From Afipia sp049747295 (GTDB lineage Bacteria; Pseudomonadota; Alphaproteobacteria; Rhizobiales; Xanthobacteraceae): DNA of 64,000 bases. The DNA lies in the NCBI RefSeq assembly GCF_049747295.1, contig NZ_JBMHJM010000001.1, positions 310,001 through 374,000 on the forward strand. Direction: 5' to 3'. Each line of letters opens with the position of its first letter. The first letter of the stretch is position 1. Under the pieces are notes generated by a model. That model was not told where the DNA came from, did no database searches, and saw only the letters and a list, made by a program, of their open reading frames with translations. The translations under genes and the position numbers were made by a program. Of the stretch, positions 55,687 to 64,000 are shown piece after piece.

Positions 55687-56513
55687 CAGATAAATGCGTA
55701 CCGAATAAGAATGAAAATCTTGGCGGCCTTGCTGAGCTTGACCGGGTGCCGTGGCAGCGCAAAACCGCGTTCCACGAGCTTGTTGAGGATCGCGTGGTAG
55801 TATTTCGACATGATCTTGGGTGCGCGAACGATACGACGCGAATTGCGCGCCATGATCTTGTCCGACGTGACGAAGTGGCTGATCGCCTGTTTCAGGATAT
55901 CGTCACACACTTGCGGCAGGCGCGGATCGGACACCACGGTCGCCGGATCGCTTGAAGTGATGCCGGCAGCATTGAGACTCTCGCGCGGCAGATAGAGCCG
56001 CCCCAGTCCGGCGTCTTCATCGATGTCACGAAGAATATTGGTGAGCTGAAGCGCGCGACCCAGATGGTGCGCGAGAAGAAGTCCATCCTCTTCACCAAGG
56101 CCGAACACGCGGACCGACAGGCGACCGACGGCGCTGGCGACGCGATCGCAATAGAGATCGAGCGTCTTTGCGTCCGGCGCACGAATATCCGCAGGGATAT
56201 CCATTGCCATGCCGTCGATGATCGCGATGAAATCATCACGCCGCAGGTCGAAGCGTTTAACGAACGGCACGTAGCTCGCTACGCGAGCCGGCGGCGTGCC
56301 TGCATACAGCGCATCGATGTCGCGGCGCCACTCATCGATGGCGGCAAGACGCTCCGGGCGCGGCCCGTCGGAGTCCGCGATATCATCGACCTGACGACAG
56401 AAGCTGTAGATCAGGAACATCGCATCCCGCTGCTCCTGCGGCAGAATGCGCATGGCGGCATAGAACGAACTGCCTGAGGCCGAGCCCTGCGGTGTGGTTT
56501 CCATTGTTGTCAT
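55686..56513 (-). CDS. hpnD: Presqualene diphosphate synthase HpnD
   Basis: A 275-residue all-helical head-to-head prenyl synthase that joins two farnesyl diphosphates to presqualene diphosphate. Both aspartate-rich motifs are intact: CRQVDDIADSDG and LTNILRDIDEDAGLGRLYLP. It lies six bases after hpnC in the minus-strand operon. Confidence 0.96.
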   Translation of the reverse strand: MTTMETTPQGSASGSSFYAAMRILPQEQRDAMFLIYSFCRQVDDIADSDGPRPERLAAIDEWRRDIDALYAGTPPARVASYVPFVKRFDLRRDDFIAIIDGMAMDIPADIRAPDAKTLDLYCDRVASAVGRLSVRVFGLGEEDGLLLAHHLGRALQLTNILRDIDEDAGLGRLYLPRESLNAAGITSSDPATVVSDPRLPQVCDDILKQAISHFVTSDKIMARNSRRIVRAPKIMSKYYHAILNKLVERGFALPRHPVKLSKAAKIFILIRYAFI

Positions 56514-56519
56514 GGGGAA

Positions 56520-57416
56520 TTACGCACCACCGGATACATGCCGAACCGTGGAGGCCTGTCCGGTGACCCGCCGGAACAGGCCGCACGCCATCGCTGACAG
56601 TGCATAGCCCAACATCTGTTGCTTGGAGAGATGAACCCGCTCGCTCAGCGGATCGCGTACCTTCAGGAGATTGACGATCTTGTCGGCGAACATGTCGATC
56701 ACGGAGATTTCGAGGCCCAGCCGCGTATCCTTCACTTCTGTTGAGAGAGCGCGACTCTCCCCAAGCAGAAGCTCCGTTCGCCGCGCGAGCGCCTGAAGAC
56801 ACTGCAGCAACTGCGGCGAGGCGCGATCTGCCCCCAGCATCTCGACCGATGCACCAGCCTCGGCAAGAGCGTCGAGCGGCACGTACACGCGATCGAGATC
56901 GCGATAATCCTTGCCACAATCCTGAAGATGATTGTTGATCTGCAACGCAGCGCAGAGCGCATCGGACGCAACCCACGTGGCGCGATCCTCGCCATGCACA
57001 TCCAGCATAAAACGGCCGACCGGCATTGCCGAATAACTGCAATAGTGAATGACGTCGTCCCAGGTGTCGTAGCGCTTCTTCGTAACGTCCATGCGGAACG
57101 CCGTCAGCACATCCTGCGCATGGCGCGGCGACAAACCTCGCTCAGCCAAGGCTTCACGAAGTGTCACGGCCTCAGGCTGGCTGTCGCCTTTGCCCAAGAG
57201 CTCAGCTTCGAGAATGTCGAGCTGCTCGAGTTTCGTTTGATCGTTCAGCAGCGCATGGTCCGCGACATCATCCGCGGTGCGCACGAAATTATAGAAGGCA
57301 AGAATCAATGCGCGGTGGCGCGGATGAATGATCTTGGACGCAACCGGAAAATTTTCGTCCTTATGCCCTTTTCCGGAGCGCAGCTCGCCTGCTGTTGTGT
57401 CACCTGCGTTTGTCAT
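56520..57416 (-). CDS. hpnC: Hydroxysqualene synthase HpnC
   Basis: A 298-residue squalene/phytoene synthase-family protein that converts presqualene diphosphate to hydroxysqualene. The first motif is FVRTADDVADHALL and the second is altered (HLQDCGKDYRDLDRVYVPLD compared with NILRDxxED), as is usual in HpnC. ATG 57416 overlaps the hpnB stop by 4 bp; a longer upstream reading would run into hpnB. It is the second gene of the hpn operon. Confidence 0.94.
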   Translation of the reverse strand: MTNAGDTTAGELRSGKGHKDENFPVASKIIHPRHRALILAFYNFVRTADDVADHALLNDQTKLEQLDILEAELLGKGDSQPEAVTLREALAERGLSPRHAQDVLTAFRMDVTKKRYDTWDDVIHYCSYSAMPVGRFMLDVHGEDRATWVASDALCAALQINNHLQDCGKDYRDLDRVYVPLDALAEAGASVEMLGADRASPQLLQCLQALARRTELLLGESRALSTEVKDTRLGLEISVIDMFADKIVNLLKVRDPLSERVHLSKQQMLGYALSAMACGLFRRVTGQASTVRHVSGGA

Positions 57417-58588
57417 TGCGAGCTGGATACCTGTGCCTGAGGCCGGCCCTTCCACATTCCACCACGTCCCTGGAAATGCTGGACAGCCGAATTGATCGTA
57501 AACACCATATAAGCCAATGCGATTGCGGGGAGAGCCAGCCCCCAAAGGGCGGATTGTTTATAGTATCGCAGCGTCGGCTGGAAGGCGAGCGCCATCAAAA
57601 GCCATGCAACTGCGGCACATTCGCGGCTCAGATCGTGACCCAATACGGTGACCACGACGGGAGCCAGAAACACGATGGCCATCGCGACAATGACGCCAAT
57701 GAGCAACGCGAGCGAATAGTGCAGTTGCGCATACGCGGATCGCGAGATCATGCGGCCGACCTCGGCCACGGTCTCGGATGCCCGCACGCTTTTGACGTTC
57801 TGCGAGAAGCCGAGCCAGACCGGCCCTTGCGTCTTCAAACGCGCGCCGAGCGCGCAGTCGTCAATCAACGATCCCCGGATGGCATCGATACCGCCCGAAC
57901 TCCGCAGCGCGTCCCATCGCGCGAGAATGCAGCCGCCGGCCGCTGCCGCAACCGGGCTGTTGCGATCGCGCACCCAGGAAAACGGATAGAGCATGTTGAA
58001 GAAGAAAATGAAGGCCGGGATCAGATACTTTTCCGCGAAGCTCTCACAGCGCAGCGTCGCCATTACCGACGTCATCGCGAGTTGGTCGCTCTCGGCGCGG
58101 GCTACGAGCCGCATCACGACGTCCCCCGAATAGACGATATCCGCATCGGTCAGGAGAACGTAGTCCGGCAGCACCGGCCGGCTCTCGACCAGGGAAAGCC
58201 CCTGCTTCACAGCCCAAAGCTTTCCAGTCCAGCCAGAAGGCAATGGACGGCCAGACAATACCGTGAGGCGATCCGAGGCCCCGATGGATATGGCCGCTTC
58301 GTTCGCGATCTGCGCCGTTCCATCCTGGCTCTGGTCATCGATCAGGATCATCGACAATTCGCCGGGATAAGGTTGGCCGAGGATCGATTTCACGCAATCG
58401 GCCACGCCCGCCGCTTCATCACGGGCTGGCACGACCACAGCAATGGTTGGCCATGCTGAGAGCCCCGATGCGGGCGCCAGATCATCAAATTTGGAAGTCC
58501 GCCAGAATCCACCCCTGCCCGCGATCAGATAGACCCAGATCGCAAGCGCCAATGCGGCAACGACAACCAGTAACATGTTGGCGGACAA
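57413..58588 (-). CDS. hpnB: Hopanoid-associated glycosyltransferase HpnB
   Basis: A 391-residue membrane-bound family 2 glycosyltransferase. It has an N-terminal hydrophobic helix (MLLVVVAALALAIWVYLIAG), the GT-A nucleotide-sugar part (PTIAVVVPARDEAAGVADCV, then DDQSQDGT and LLTDADIVYSGDV with the metal DxD), and several C-terminal transmembrane helices. HpnB is regularly clustered with hopanoid genes, but its reaction is not established. It heads the minus-strand hpnBCDEFG operon. Confidence 0.92.
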   Translation of the reverse strand: MSANMLLVVVAALALAIWVYLIAGRGGFWRTSKFDDLAPASGLSAWPTIAVVVPARDEAAGVADCVKSILGQPYPGELSMILIDDQSQDGTAQIANEAAISIGASDRLTVLSGRPLPSGWTGKLWAVKQGLSLVESRPVLPDYVLLTDADIVYSGDVVMRLVARAESDQLAMTSVMATLRCESFAEKYLIPAFIFFFNMLYPFSWVRDRNSPVAAAAGGCILARWDALRSSGGIDAIRGSLIDDCALGARLKTQGPVWLGFSQNVKSVRASETVAEVGRMISRSAYAQLHYSLALLIGVIVAMAIVFLAPVVVTVLGHDLSRECAAVAWLLMALAFQPTLRYYKQSALWGLALPAIALAYMVFTINSAVQHFQGRGGMWKGRPQAQVSSSQ

Positions 58589-58787
58589 TTCGATTTCTCT
58601 GGCAGATGAAAGGCGGCAGTTCGGCTCACCACCGCAGTCGATTAGCAGGTTCGGAGCGCCAAAGACAATCCTCCTATCGTAGGAAATATCTTTATGATTT
58701 CATCGGCTTACGGAAGGTGAATTTGCCCTGGAATTAACATTTCCGTGTACGGGCACCCTAAGGCGCGATCGGACACGGATTGAGGCG

Positions 58788-59555
58788 TCACGCCGGCAAC
58801 AATGGTGTTATATTACCACTTTCGTCTTTCAACGAGACGCCGGAGATTTTCCGCTCCAACCCCTCCCGCACCAGCCAGCCGATCTTGAAGGCGGCTTCGT
58901 CGTAACTCAGTCCTGCCGCGTGGATGTTGGACACACAGTTACGCTCAGCGTCCGTCAAACCTGGCCTTGGCCCGTAAGTGACATAGCAGCCGAGGCTATC
59001 CGGGGCGGAGAGACCCGGCCGCTCGCCGATCAGCATCACGCTCATCCGCGCATTCAGGAGCTGGCCCATCTCGTCGGCGAGCGCGACACGCGCGCCAGAG
59101 GCAACGACAACCGGGCCCAGCGTCATCCCAAGCCCGGCGAATTTGATCGCAAGCCGGCGAGCGAGCTCCAACCCGTGCAGATGAACAGCCGCCGACGACA
59201 GCCCATCGCCAATCAAGATCGCAAGGTCGCACGGAGCATTGTTGAGGGCGGAAAGAGCATTTCTGGACTGCGCATCGAGTTGCCGACCCAAGTCGGGACG
59301 CCGCAGATATGTCTTGCGGTCGGTCGCCTCGCTCCTCACGGCAACGGGCTGCAACTCAAGTGCCGTCAGGCCATCGATAATCGCAGCCGCATCGAACGGC
59401 GTGTGAACGGCGTCCCGCGCCCGGGCATGGTCGAGCGTGAAATTGAGCAAGGCGTCTGTCGGCACGCTCGCGCCGCTGCGGCCAAGGGCGACCCGTGCGG
59501 GCGTGAGACGTCGCAGATCGCCGGCAGAGATGATCGAGGGTGGCGATTTTGTCAT
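58788..59555 (-). CDS. eutC: Ethanolamine ammonia-lyase small subunit EutC
   Basis: A 255-residue small subunit of adenosylcobalamin-dependent ethanolamine ammonia-lyase, which splits ethanolamine to acetaldehyde and ammonia. LTPARVALGRSGASVPTDAL and DLAILIGDGLSSAAVHLHG are typical, and LIGERPGLSAPDSLGCYVTY is the conserved C-terminal half. It lies six bases downstream of the hpnP-like gene, with eutB further upstream on the same strand. No microcompartment genes or other eut functions are present, so this is the minimal cytoplasmic type. Confidence 0.94.
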   Translation of the reverse strand: MTKSPPSIISAGDLRRLTPARVALGRSGASVPTDALLNFTLDHARARDAVHTPFDAAAIIDGLTALELQPVAVRSEATDRKTYLRRPDLGRQLDAQSRNALSALNNAPCDLAILIGDGLSSAAVHLHGLELARRLAIKFAGLGMTLGPVVVASGARVALADEMGQLLNARMSVMLIGERPGLSAPDSLGCYVTYGPRPGLTDAERNCVSNIHAAGLSYDEAAFKIGWLVREGLERKISGVSLKDESGNITPLLPA

Positions 59556-59561
59556 GCCACC

Positions 59562-61154
59562 CTATTCCGCTGCGACCGGCACCTCGTCTTCGCGCAATTT
59601 GGTCGAGTAGTACGATGCATTCTGTTGTCCGCCGGAAGCGTCCCGGGCAAACAATATCAGGTGGTGCGCGACCAGACCAACGCTGATGACGCGCTCGATA
59701 TCGCCGACTTTGAGACGCGGCCACGCGAACTTCCAGAACTCCCGGCGGTAGTCGCTTTTCACGCCCACGCGCCAGAGGATCTTCGCCAGCATCGTCAGGC
59801 CGCGCTTCACATTCGGCCACGCCACACGCTGCGGCGTGTTCGGCGGCTGCAGACGATTGGGATACGTCTCGCGAACGTTATGCTCGAACCGCGCAAACAA
59901 CTTCTCGGGCGTGTAAGCCCGCCCCATGCATTCACGCCATGTGGACACGACGTGGTCGTAGGGCAGAAAGAAATCGACATTGGAGTCGCGGTCAGAGTCT
60001 TCCAGCAAGCGGCCTTCGCGCTTGAGCCGGTCCCACAACGGCGTGCGCGGCAGCGCCTGCAGCAGATTGATCGTGAGCAACGGAATTTGCGACTGATCGA
60101 TGAATTCCAGAATACCCTCACCCGCATCCAGCTTGTCGGTATCGAGGCCCAGAATGATGCCAGAAACGACCTCCATGCCGTAGCTGTTCAAGGTCTGCAC
60201 ACCTTCGATGATCGGCACCATCATGTTGTGCTGCTTCGACATCGCCTTCAACGCGTCAGGGTCCGGCGTTTCGATGCCACAGAACACCGTGGTGAAGTAA
60301 GCATCCTTCATCAACGCCAGAATTTCGGGGCGTTTGGCAATGTTGAGCGTTGCTTCGCAAGCGAACTGGATGGCGAAGCCGTTGCGCTTCTGCCATTCGA
60401 TCAGATGCGGCAACAGATCGTGGGCTGCCTTGCGATTGCCGATGAAATTGTCATCGACGAAGTAAACCGCGCCCAGCAGGCCGCACTCGAGCATCTTGTC
60501 GAGCTCTGCGGTCACCTGTTGCGGCGATTTCAGGCGTGGATTGCGGCCGTACAACGCAGGAATATCGCAGAACTCGCATTGATATGGACATCCGCTTGAG
60601 AACTGGATGCTGCCGATAAAATAGCGCTCAAGCGGCAGAAGCTCGTAAGCGGGAATCGGAAATTCCGACATCTCGCGGCGTTCTTTTGTGGTCAGAACGA
60701 CCTGTTGATCCGGCCGCGATGAATCGCGCCCGATCAGCCGGAACAACTCGTAGGTCGCATCACCGAGTTCGCCAACATGGAGATAGTCGAAATCGGGATA
60801 GTACTCCGGACAGGCACTGACCGAAGGTCCGCCGAGGGCAACGGCGAGGTCATGTTCGTGCGCGCGGCGACAGATATCGTTCATCTGGCGGCGCTGGATA
60901 TGCATGCCGCTGACAAATACCGCGTCCGCCCACGTGAAGTCGCTGTCGGTCGCGGGGTCGATATTTTCGTCGATAAAACGAACTTCCCAACCGGTAGGCA
61001 ACGAGGCCGCAATAAGCAAAAGCCCCTGCGGCGGCATAAAAGCCCGCACACCGTCGGTCAGCGGATACGCGTACTCAAATGTTCCAAAAGAGGGGGAGTA
61101 GCGGGGGAAAACGCAAAGGATGCGACGGATCGCGGGATTTACGGTATCTCTCAT
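59562..61154 (-). CDS. hpnP: Probable hopanoid C-2 methylase HpnP (B12-binding radical SAM)
   Basis: A 530-residue protein with a cobalamin-binding domain (residues about 10-165, ILCVFPRYSPSFGTFEYAYP, then FMPPQGLLLIAASLPTGWEV). A radical SAM domain has CPYQCEFC near residues 187-194, and a C-terminal region of the DUF4070 type follows. This domain order and the opening sequence are those of HpnP, which adds the C-2 methyl of 2-methylhopanoids from methylcobalamin. AGGGGG lies before the ATG. It is 94 bases after eutB and six before eutC, thus inside a B12-enzyme operon. Other B12-dependent radical SAM methylases are possible, but the nearby hpn operon supports HpnP. Confidence 0.82.
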   Translation of the reverse strand: MRDTVNPAIRRILCVFPRYSPSFGTFEYAYPLTDGVRAFMPPQGLLLIAASLPTGWEVRFIDENIDPATDSDFTWADAVFVSGMHIQRRQMNDICRRAHEHDLAVALGGPSVSACPEYYPDFDYLHVGELGDATYELFRLIGRDSSRPDQQVVLTTKERREMSEFPIPAYELLPLERYFIGSIQFSSGCPYQCEFCDIPALYGRNPRLKSPQQVTAELDKMLECGLLGAVYFVDDNFIGNRKAAHDLLPHLIEWQKRNGFAIQFACEATLNIAKRPEILALMKDAYFTTVFCGIETPDPDALKAMSKQHNMMVPIIEGVQTLNSYGMEVVSGIILGLDTDKLDAGEGILEFIDQSQIPLLTINLLQALPRTPLWDRLKREGRLLEDSDRDSNVDFFLPYDHVVSTWRECMGRAYTPEKLFARFEHNVRETYPNRLQPPNTPQRVAWPNVKRGLTMLAKILWRVGVKSDYRREFWKFAWPRLKVGDIERVISVGLVAHHLILFARDASGGQQNASYYSTKLREDEVPVAAE

Positions 61155-61248
61155 CAGGCCCCCTGCTCTGAAGATTTGCAGTTGCGCATAGAACGAGCCA
61201 TAAATTCGGTCAGATTAGGGCACGAATGCGACAGCCTGAACTCAGCAG

Positions 61249-62652
61249 CTATGCGGGAAGCATTCCACGCACCAACTTCGAGGCAAACTCAGGCAACCGC
61301 GTTTCGTTCCCATTGAGTCGGCCCTCCTCGCCCGCGAGGCCGACGCGCTGCATCCAGTCATCGAATTCGGGCGCTCGCTTGAGGCCAAACACCTCCCGAA
61401 CATAGAGCGCGTCGTGAAACGACGTCGACTGATAGTTCAGCATGACGTCGTCGGCGCCCGGTACACCCATAATGAAGGAGACACCGGCTGCAGCCAACAG
61501 CGTCAACAGATTGTCCATGTCGTCTTGATCAGCCTCGGCATGGTTGGTGTAGCACACGTCGACACCCAGCGGCAGGCCGAGCAGCTTTCCGCAGAAATGG
61601 TCTTCAAGGCCTGCCCGAATGATCTCCTTGCCGTCGTAGAGATATTCCGGACCGATGAATCCGACCACGCTGTTCACCAGCAGCGGATCGAATGCACGCG
61701 CGACGGCGTAGGCTCTTGCTTCGAGCGTTTGCTGATCGATCCCGTGATGCGCATTCGCCGAAAGCGCCGAGCCCTGCCCGGTTTCAAAATACATCACATT
61801 GCTGCCGACCGTTCCGCGACGCAGGGATAGCGCCGCCTGATGAGCTTCCTTCAGGATCGAAAGATCAACACCAAAGCTGCGATTGGCCGCCTCGGTGCCG
61901 GCGATGGACTGAAACACCAGATCAACCGGCAGGCCCTTAGCCATGAGATCCAGCGTCGTCGTGACGTGAGTCAACACGCAGCTTTGCGTCGGGATTTGCA
62001 GACGCTCAATGATACTGTCGAGCAGACGCAGCAGATCTCCGATCACCGCAGGATCATCGCTCGCGGGATTAATCCCGATGCAGGCGTCACCCGCGCCAAG
62101 CAGAAGCCCATCCAAAATCGAAGCCGTAATCCCCTTTGCGTCGTCGAAGGGGTGATTGGGCTGCAGCCGCACACTCATATGGCCGCGCAACCCGATGGTG
62201 TTGCGAAAGCGGGTGACGACCTCACATTTCCGGGCCACCAGAATGAGATCCTGATTGCGCATCAGCTTCGAGACGGCCGCGACCATCTCCGGCATGAGAC
62301 CTTGGACCAACTTTTGCAGGGCTGCAGGCGTTGCCGCATCGGATAGCAACCAGTCGCGAAAGGCCCCCACCGTCAGGGACGACACAGCAGCGAAAGCGGC
62401 CACATCGTGCGTATCGATGATCAGCCGCGTGACCTCATCGTCTTCGTAAGGCACGACAGCTTCCAGAAGAAATTGCTGCAACGGGACGTCGGCAAGCGCC
62501 ATCCGTGCGGCGACCATTTCTTCGGCGCTTTCGGCGGCAACACCGGCAAGGCGATCGCCTGACCGCGGTGGCGATGCCTTCGCAAGCAGATCACCCAGGC
62601 TCCGAAACACGAATGAGTGTGAGCCGATGCTACGACGGTAGATCATTGCCAC
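61249..62652 (-). CDS. eutB: Ethanolamine ammonia-lyase large subunit EutB
   Basis: A 467-residue TIM-barrel large subunit holding the active site and adenosylcobalamin. Recognisable segments are RSLGDLLAKASPPRSGDRLA, GDACIGINPASDDPAVIGDL, YFETGQGSALSANAHHGIDQ (which carries the substrate-binding Glu) and VDVCYTNHAEADQDDMDNLL. The length matches the family. The start may be 62652 or the second Met at 62646. No cobalamin riboswitch motif was seen in its 131-base leader. It is the first gene of eutB-hpnP-eutC. Confidence 0.95.
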   Translation of the reverse strand: MAMIYRRSIGSHSFVFRSLGDLLAKASPPRSGDRLAGVAAESAEEMVAARMALADVPLQQFLLEAVVPYEDDEVTRLIIDTHDVAAFAAVSSLTVGAFRDWLLSDAATPAALQKLVQGLMPEMVAAVSKLMRNQDLILVARKCEVVTRFRNTIGLRGHMSVRLQPNHPFDDAKGITASILDGLLLGAGDACIGINPASDDPAVIGDLLRLLDSIIERLQIPTQSCVLTHVTTTLDLMAKGLPVDLVFQSIAGTEAANRSFGVDLSILKEAHQAALSLRRGTVGSNVMYFETGQGSALSANAHHGIDQQTLEARAYAVARAFDPLLVNSVVGFIGPEYLYDGKEIIRAGLEDHFCGKLLGLPLGVDVCYTNHAEADQDDMDNLLTLLAAAGVSFIMGVPGADDVMLNYQSTSFHDALYVREVFGLKRAPEFDDWMQRVGLAGEEGRLNGNETRLPEFASKLVRGMLPA

Positions 62653-62783
62653 TCCAATCAGCCAGCCGGGTCCGAGCTATCCCATCGATAATCTATCGTA
62701 CCCTGCAGCAAAACGGGATTTCCAGTTGGCCCCCAAACGCTGTTATTGTGTACCGTGAAGGCAAAGAACATTCGGGGAGCCCC

Positions 62784-63785
62784 ATGGCACAAACCACCAA
62801 TCGCCAAATCCTGCTGGTCGAAAAGCCGACCGGTAAACTCGGCCCGCAGCATTTCAAAATGTCGGAATCCGCGGTCCCGGAACCGAAGGATGGTGAAGTT
62901 CTGCTCCGCGTACTCTACATCTCCCTCGATGCGGCCAACCGCGCGTGGATGCAGGGTGCGACCTATCGCTCGGCAGTTGAGGCCAATTCGGTGATGGCGG
63001 GCGGCGGTCTTGCGGAAGTCATGGCCTCCAAGGCGCCCGGCTTCGCGCCGGGGGATCTCGTGTTCGGCGATACAGGGTGGCAGGACTATACCGCCGTTCC
63101 GGCCAAACACCTCGTCAAGGTGCCGCGCATTGAGCCGCTGACGCACCTCCTCAGCGTCTTCGGCATTGCCGGCCTCACAGCTTATTTTGGGCTTCTGAAT
63201 GTCGGGAAGCCAAAAGCCGGCGAGACAGTCGTCGTGTCCGCGGCGGCCGGATCGGTCGGCTCGATCGTCGGCCAGATCGCGAAGATCAAGGGATGCCGCG
63301 TGATCGGCATCGCCGGCGGCAAGGACAAATGCAACTGGCTGACGTCCGAACTCGGTTTCGATGCCGCTGTCGACTACAAGAGCGAAGCGATCTTCAAGAC
63401 GTTGAAAGCAGCAGCACCAAACGGCATCGATGTCTATTTCGACAATGTCGGCGGCGACATTCTCGAGGCCTGCCTGCCGCAAATGAATCTGCGGGGCCGC
63501 ATCGCCTGCTGTGGCGCGATCTCGCAATACGACGGCGCCCCGTCCGCAACAGGGCCACGCGGTATCCCCGGCTTGATCGTGGTCAAGCGCCTGACCATGC
63601 AAGGCTTCATCGTCACTGACTTCTACGATCAACGCGATCAGGCCTTCTCCGACCTGCAGTCCTGGGTGAAAGCCGGCCAGCTCAAAGTGCAGGAGGACGT
63701 CATCGACGGCCTTGAGAACACGCCACAGGCGCTGATCGGACTTCTGGCCGGTGAAAACCGCGGCAAGCGCATGGTCAAAGTATAG
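62784..63785 (+). CDS. NADP-dependent oxidoreductase, zinc-free MDR family
   Basis: A 333-residue medium-chain dehydrogenase/reductase of the leukotriene B4 12-hydroxydehydrogenase/CurA type, which reduces activated double bonds with NADPH. Nucleotide-binding motif AAAGSVGSIVGQIAKIKGCR, followed by GIAGGKDKCNWL, and YFDNVGGDILEACLPQMNLR are typical. There are no zinc ligands. The ATG at 62784 is chosen for GGGGAG just upstream and because the protein then begins MAQTTNRQILLVEKPTG as in orthologues. It is divergent from eutB and followed by a strong terminator. Substrate is unknown. Confidence 0.92.
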   Translation: MAQTTNRQILLVEKPTGKLGPQHFKMSESAVPEPKDGEVLLRVLYISLDAANRAWMQGATYRSAVEANSVMAGGGLAEVMASKAPGFAPGDLVFGDTGWQDYTAVPAKHLVKVPRIEPLTHLLSVFGIAGLTAYFGLLNVGKPKAGETVVVSAAAGSVGSIVGQIAKIKGCRVIGIAGGKDKCNWLTSELGFDAAVDYKSEAIFKTLKAAAPNGIDVYFDNVGGDILEACLPQMNLRGRIACCGAISQYDGAPSATGPRGIPGLIVVKRLTMQGFIVTDFYDQRDQAFSDLQSWVKAGQLKVQEDVIDGLENTPQALIGLLAGENRGKRMVKV

Positions 63786-63799
63786 GCCGGGGCGGAAAC

Positions 63800-63820
63800 G
63801 CCCGGATTTCCGGGCTTTTT
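63800..63820 (+). terminator. Rho-independent terminator after the MDR oxidoreductase
   Basis: GCCCGG (63800-63805) pairs with CCGGGC (63810-63815) around ATTT, followed by five T residues. Confidence 0.85.
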
Positions 63821-63899
63821 GCCTTTTGCCATGCGGCCATTTTAGCCTACACAGGCCCCACCTCGCCCCACCTGACTTCCCAAAAGACGGACACGACAG

Positions 63900-64000
63900 A
63901 TGCTGAATACGCCCCGCTCCCGCCGCGGCATGGTGACTTCGCCCCATCATCTCGCCAGTGAAGCCGGACTGCGCGTGTTGCGCGAGGGCGGCAATGCGAT
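63900..64000 (+). CDS. Gamma-glutamyltransferase, 5' end only
   Basis: The last 101 bases open a reading frame starting at ATG 63900. Its first residues include RRGMVTSPHHLASEAGLRVL followed by REGGNA, the standard N-terminus of the gamma-glutamyltransferase (Ntn-hydrolase) family. AGACGG lies upstream. The gene runs off the right edge, so the autoprocessing site and active Thr are not visible. Confidence 0.8.
   Translation, partial: MLNTPRSRRGMVTSPHHLASEAGLRVLREGGNA

Noticed and set aside
58920..60599. Long plus-strand open frame of 559 codons
   Set aside because: It is antisense to eutC and hpnP, which have clear family motifs; its Arg/His-rich composition is typical of a shadow frame in GC-rich DNA.
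61155..61248. EcfG-type promoter (GGAAC-N16-17-CGTT) before hpnP
   Set aside because: The general stress sigma factor is known to control hpnP in Rhodopseudomonas, but no matching site was seen in the 94-base gap or upstream of eutB.
62653..62783. Possible cobalamin riboswitch before eutB
   Set aside because: The 131-base leader is too short and no B12-box-like sequence was found; only a 5-bp palindrome (CGATA-ATC-TATCG at 62686-62698) is present.

Overview
The window is a GC-rich, gene-dense chromosomal segment of an alphaproteobacterium, most likely of the Nitrobacteraceae (Bradyrhizobiaceae: Rhodopseudomonas, Bradyrhizobium, Afipia, Nitrobacter and relatives). Reasons: an extensive hopanoid gene set including a likely hpnP and hpnO/hpnN; an imuA-imuB-dnaE2 cassette under an alphaproteobacterial LexA box of the GTTC-N7-GTTC type; a SigF/NrsF sigma-antisigma pair; and a Tat-exported beta-helix protein beside a small partner known from the same group. 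The genus is inferred. No rRNA, tRNA, CRISPR array, insertion sequence or prophage was recognised.

Layout. 1-4.6 kb: the 3' end of meaB, a pyroglutamyl-peptidase-like gene, an MFS drug exporter and the beta-helix pair. 4.7-10.2 kb: an ECF sigma factor, its membrane anti-sigma factor, an exported subtilisin and an exported c-type-heme/DUF4384 protein, all on the minus strand. Matching promoter-like sites (TTGAAC[C/G]-N16-CGACCAA) lie upstream of the sigma gene and of the DUF4384 gene. 10.5-15 kb: a diguanylate cyclase, a DUF2336 protein, the sigF-nrsF pair with a GTAAC-N16-CGAA promoter, and an unknown membrane protein. 15.1-25.4 kb: CoA metabolism (crotonase, acetyl-CoA hydrolase/transferase, CaiB/BaiF transferase) and efflux (TolC-like, CzcA, CzcB).

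25.4-33.9 kb is a DNA damage region. A central LexA box separates imuA-imuB-dnaE2 (mutagenic translesion synthesis) from a divergent radical SAM gene and a UdgX-type uracil-DNA-glycosylase fusion. 33.9-42.7 kb: an M20 amidohydrolase, a GMC oxidoreductase, an acyl-CoA carboxyltransferase with a stand-alone biotin carrier, a TAXI-TRAP transporter and a small secreted cysteine-containing protein.

42.8-62.7 kb is dominated by hopanoids. dxs and ispH feed the MEP pathway; hpnC, hpnD and hpnE make squalene; hpnF cyclises it; hpnH and hpnG build the extended side chain; hpnO aminates it; hpnN is the RND-type transporter; hpnB is the associated glycosyltransferase; and a probable hpnP (C-2 methylase) sits between eutB and eutC of ethanolamine ammonia-lyase. 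The window ends with a zinc-free NADP-dependent oxidoreductase and the first codons of a gamma-glutamyltransferase.

Most noteworthy: (1) the ECF sigma/anti-sigma/subtilisin/DUF4384 unit, whose anti-sigma periplasmic domain has the same predicted fold as the propeptide of the adjacent subtilisin; (2) the LexA-controlled divergent mutasome and radical SAM-UdgX pair; (3) the eutB-hpnP-eutC arrangement.
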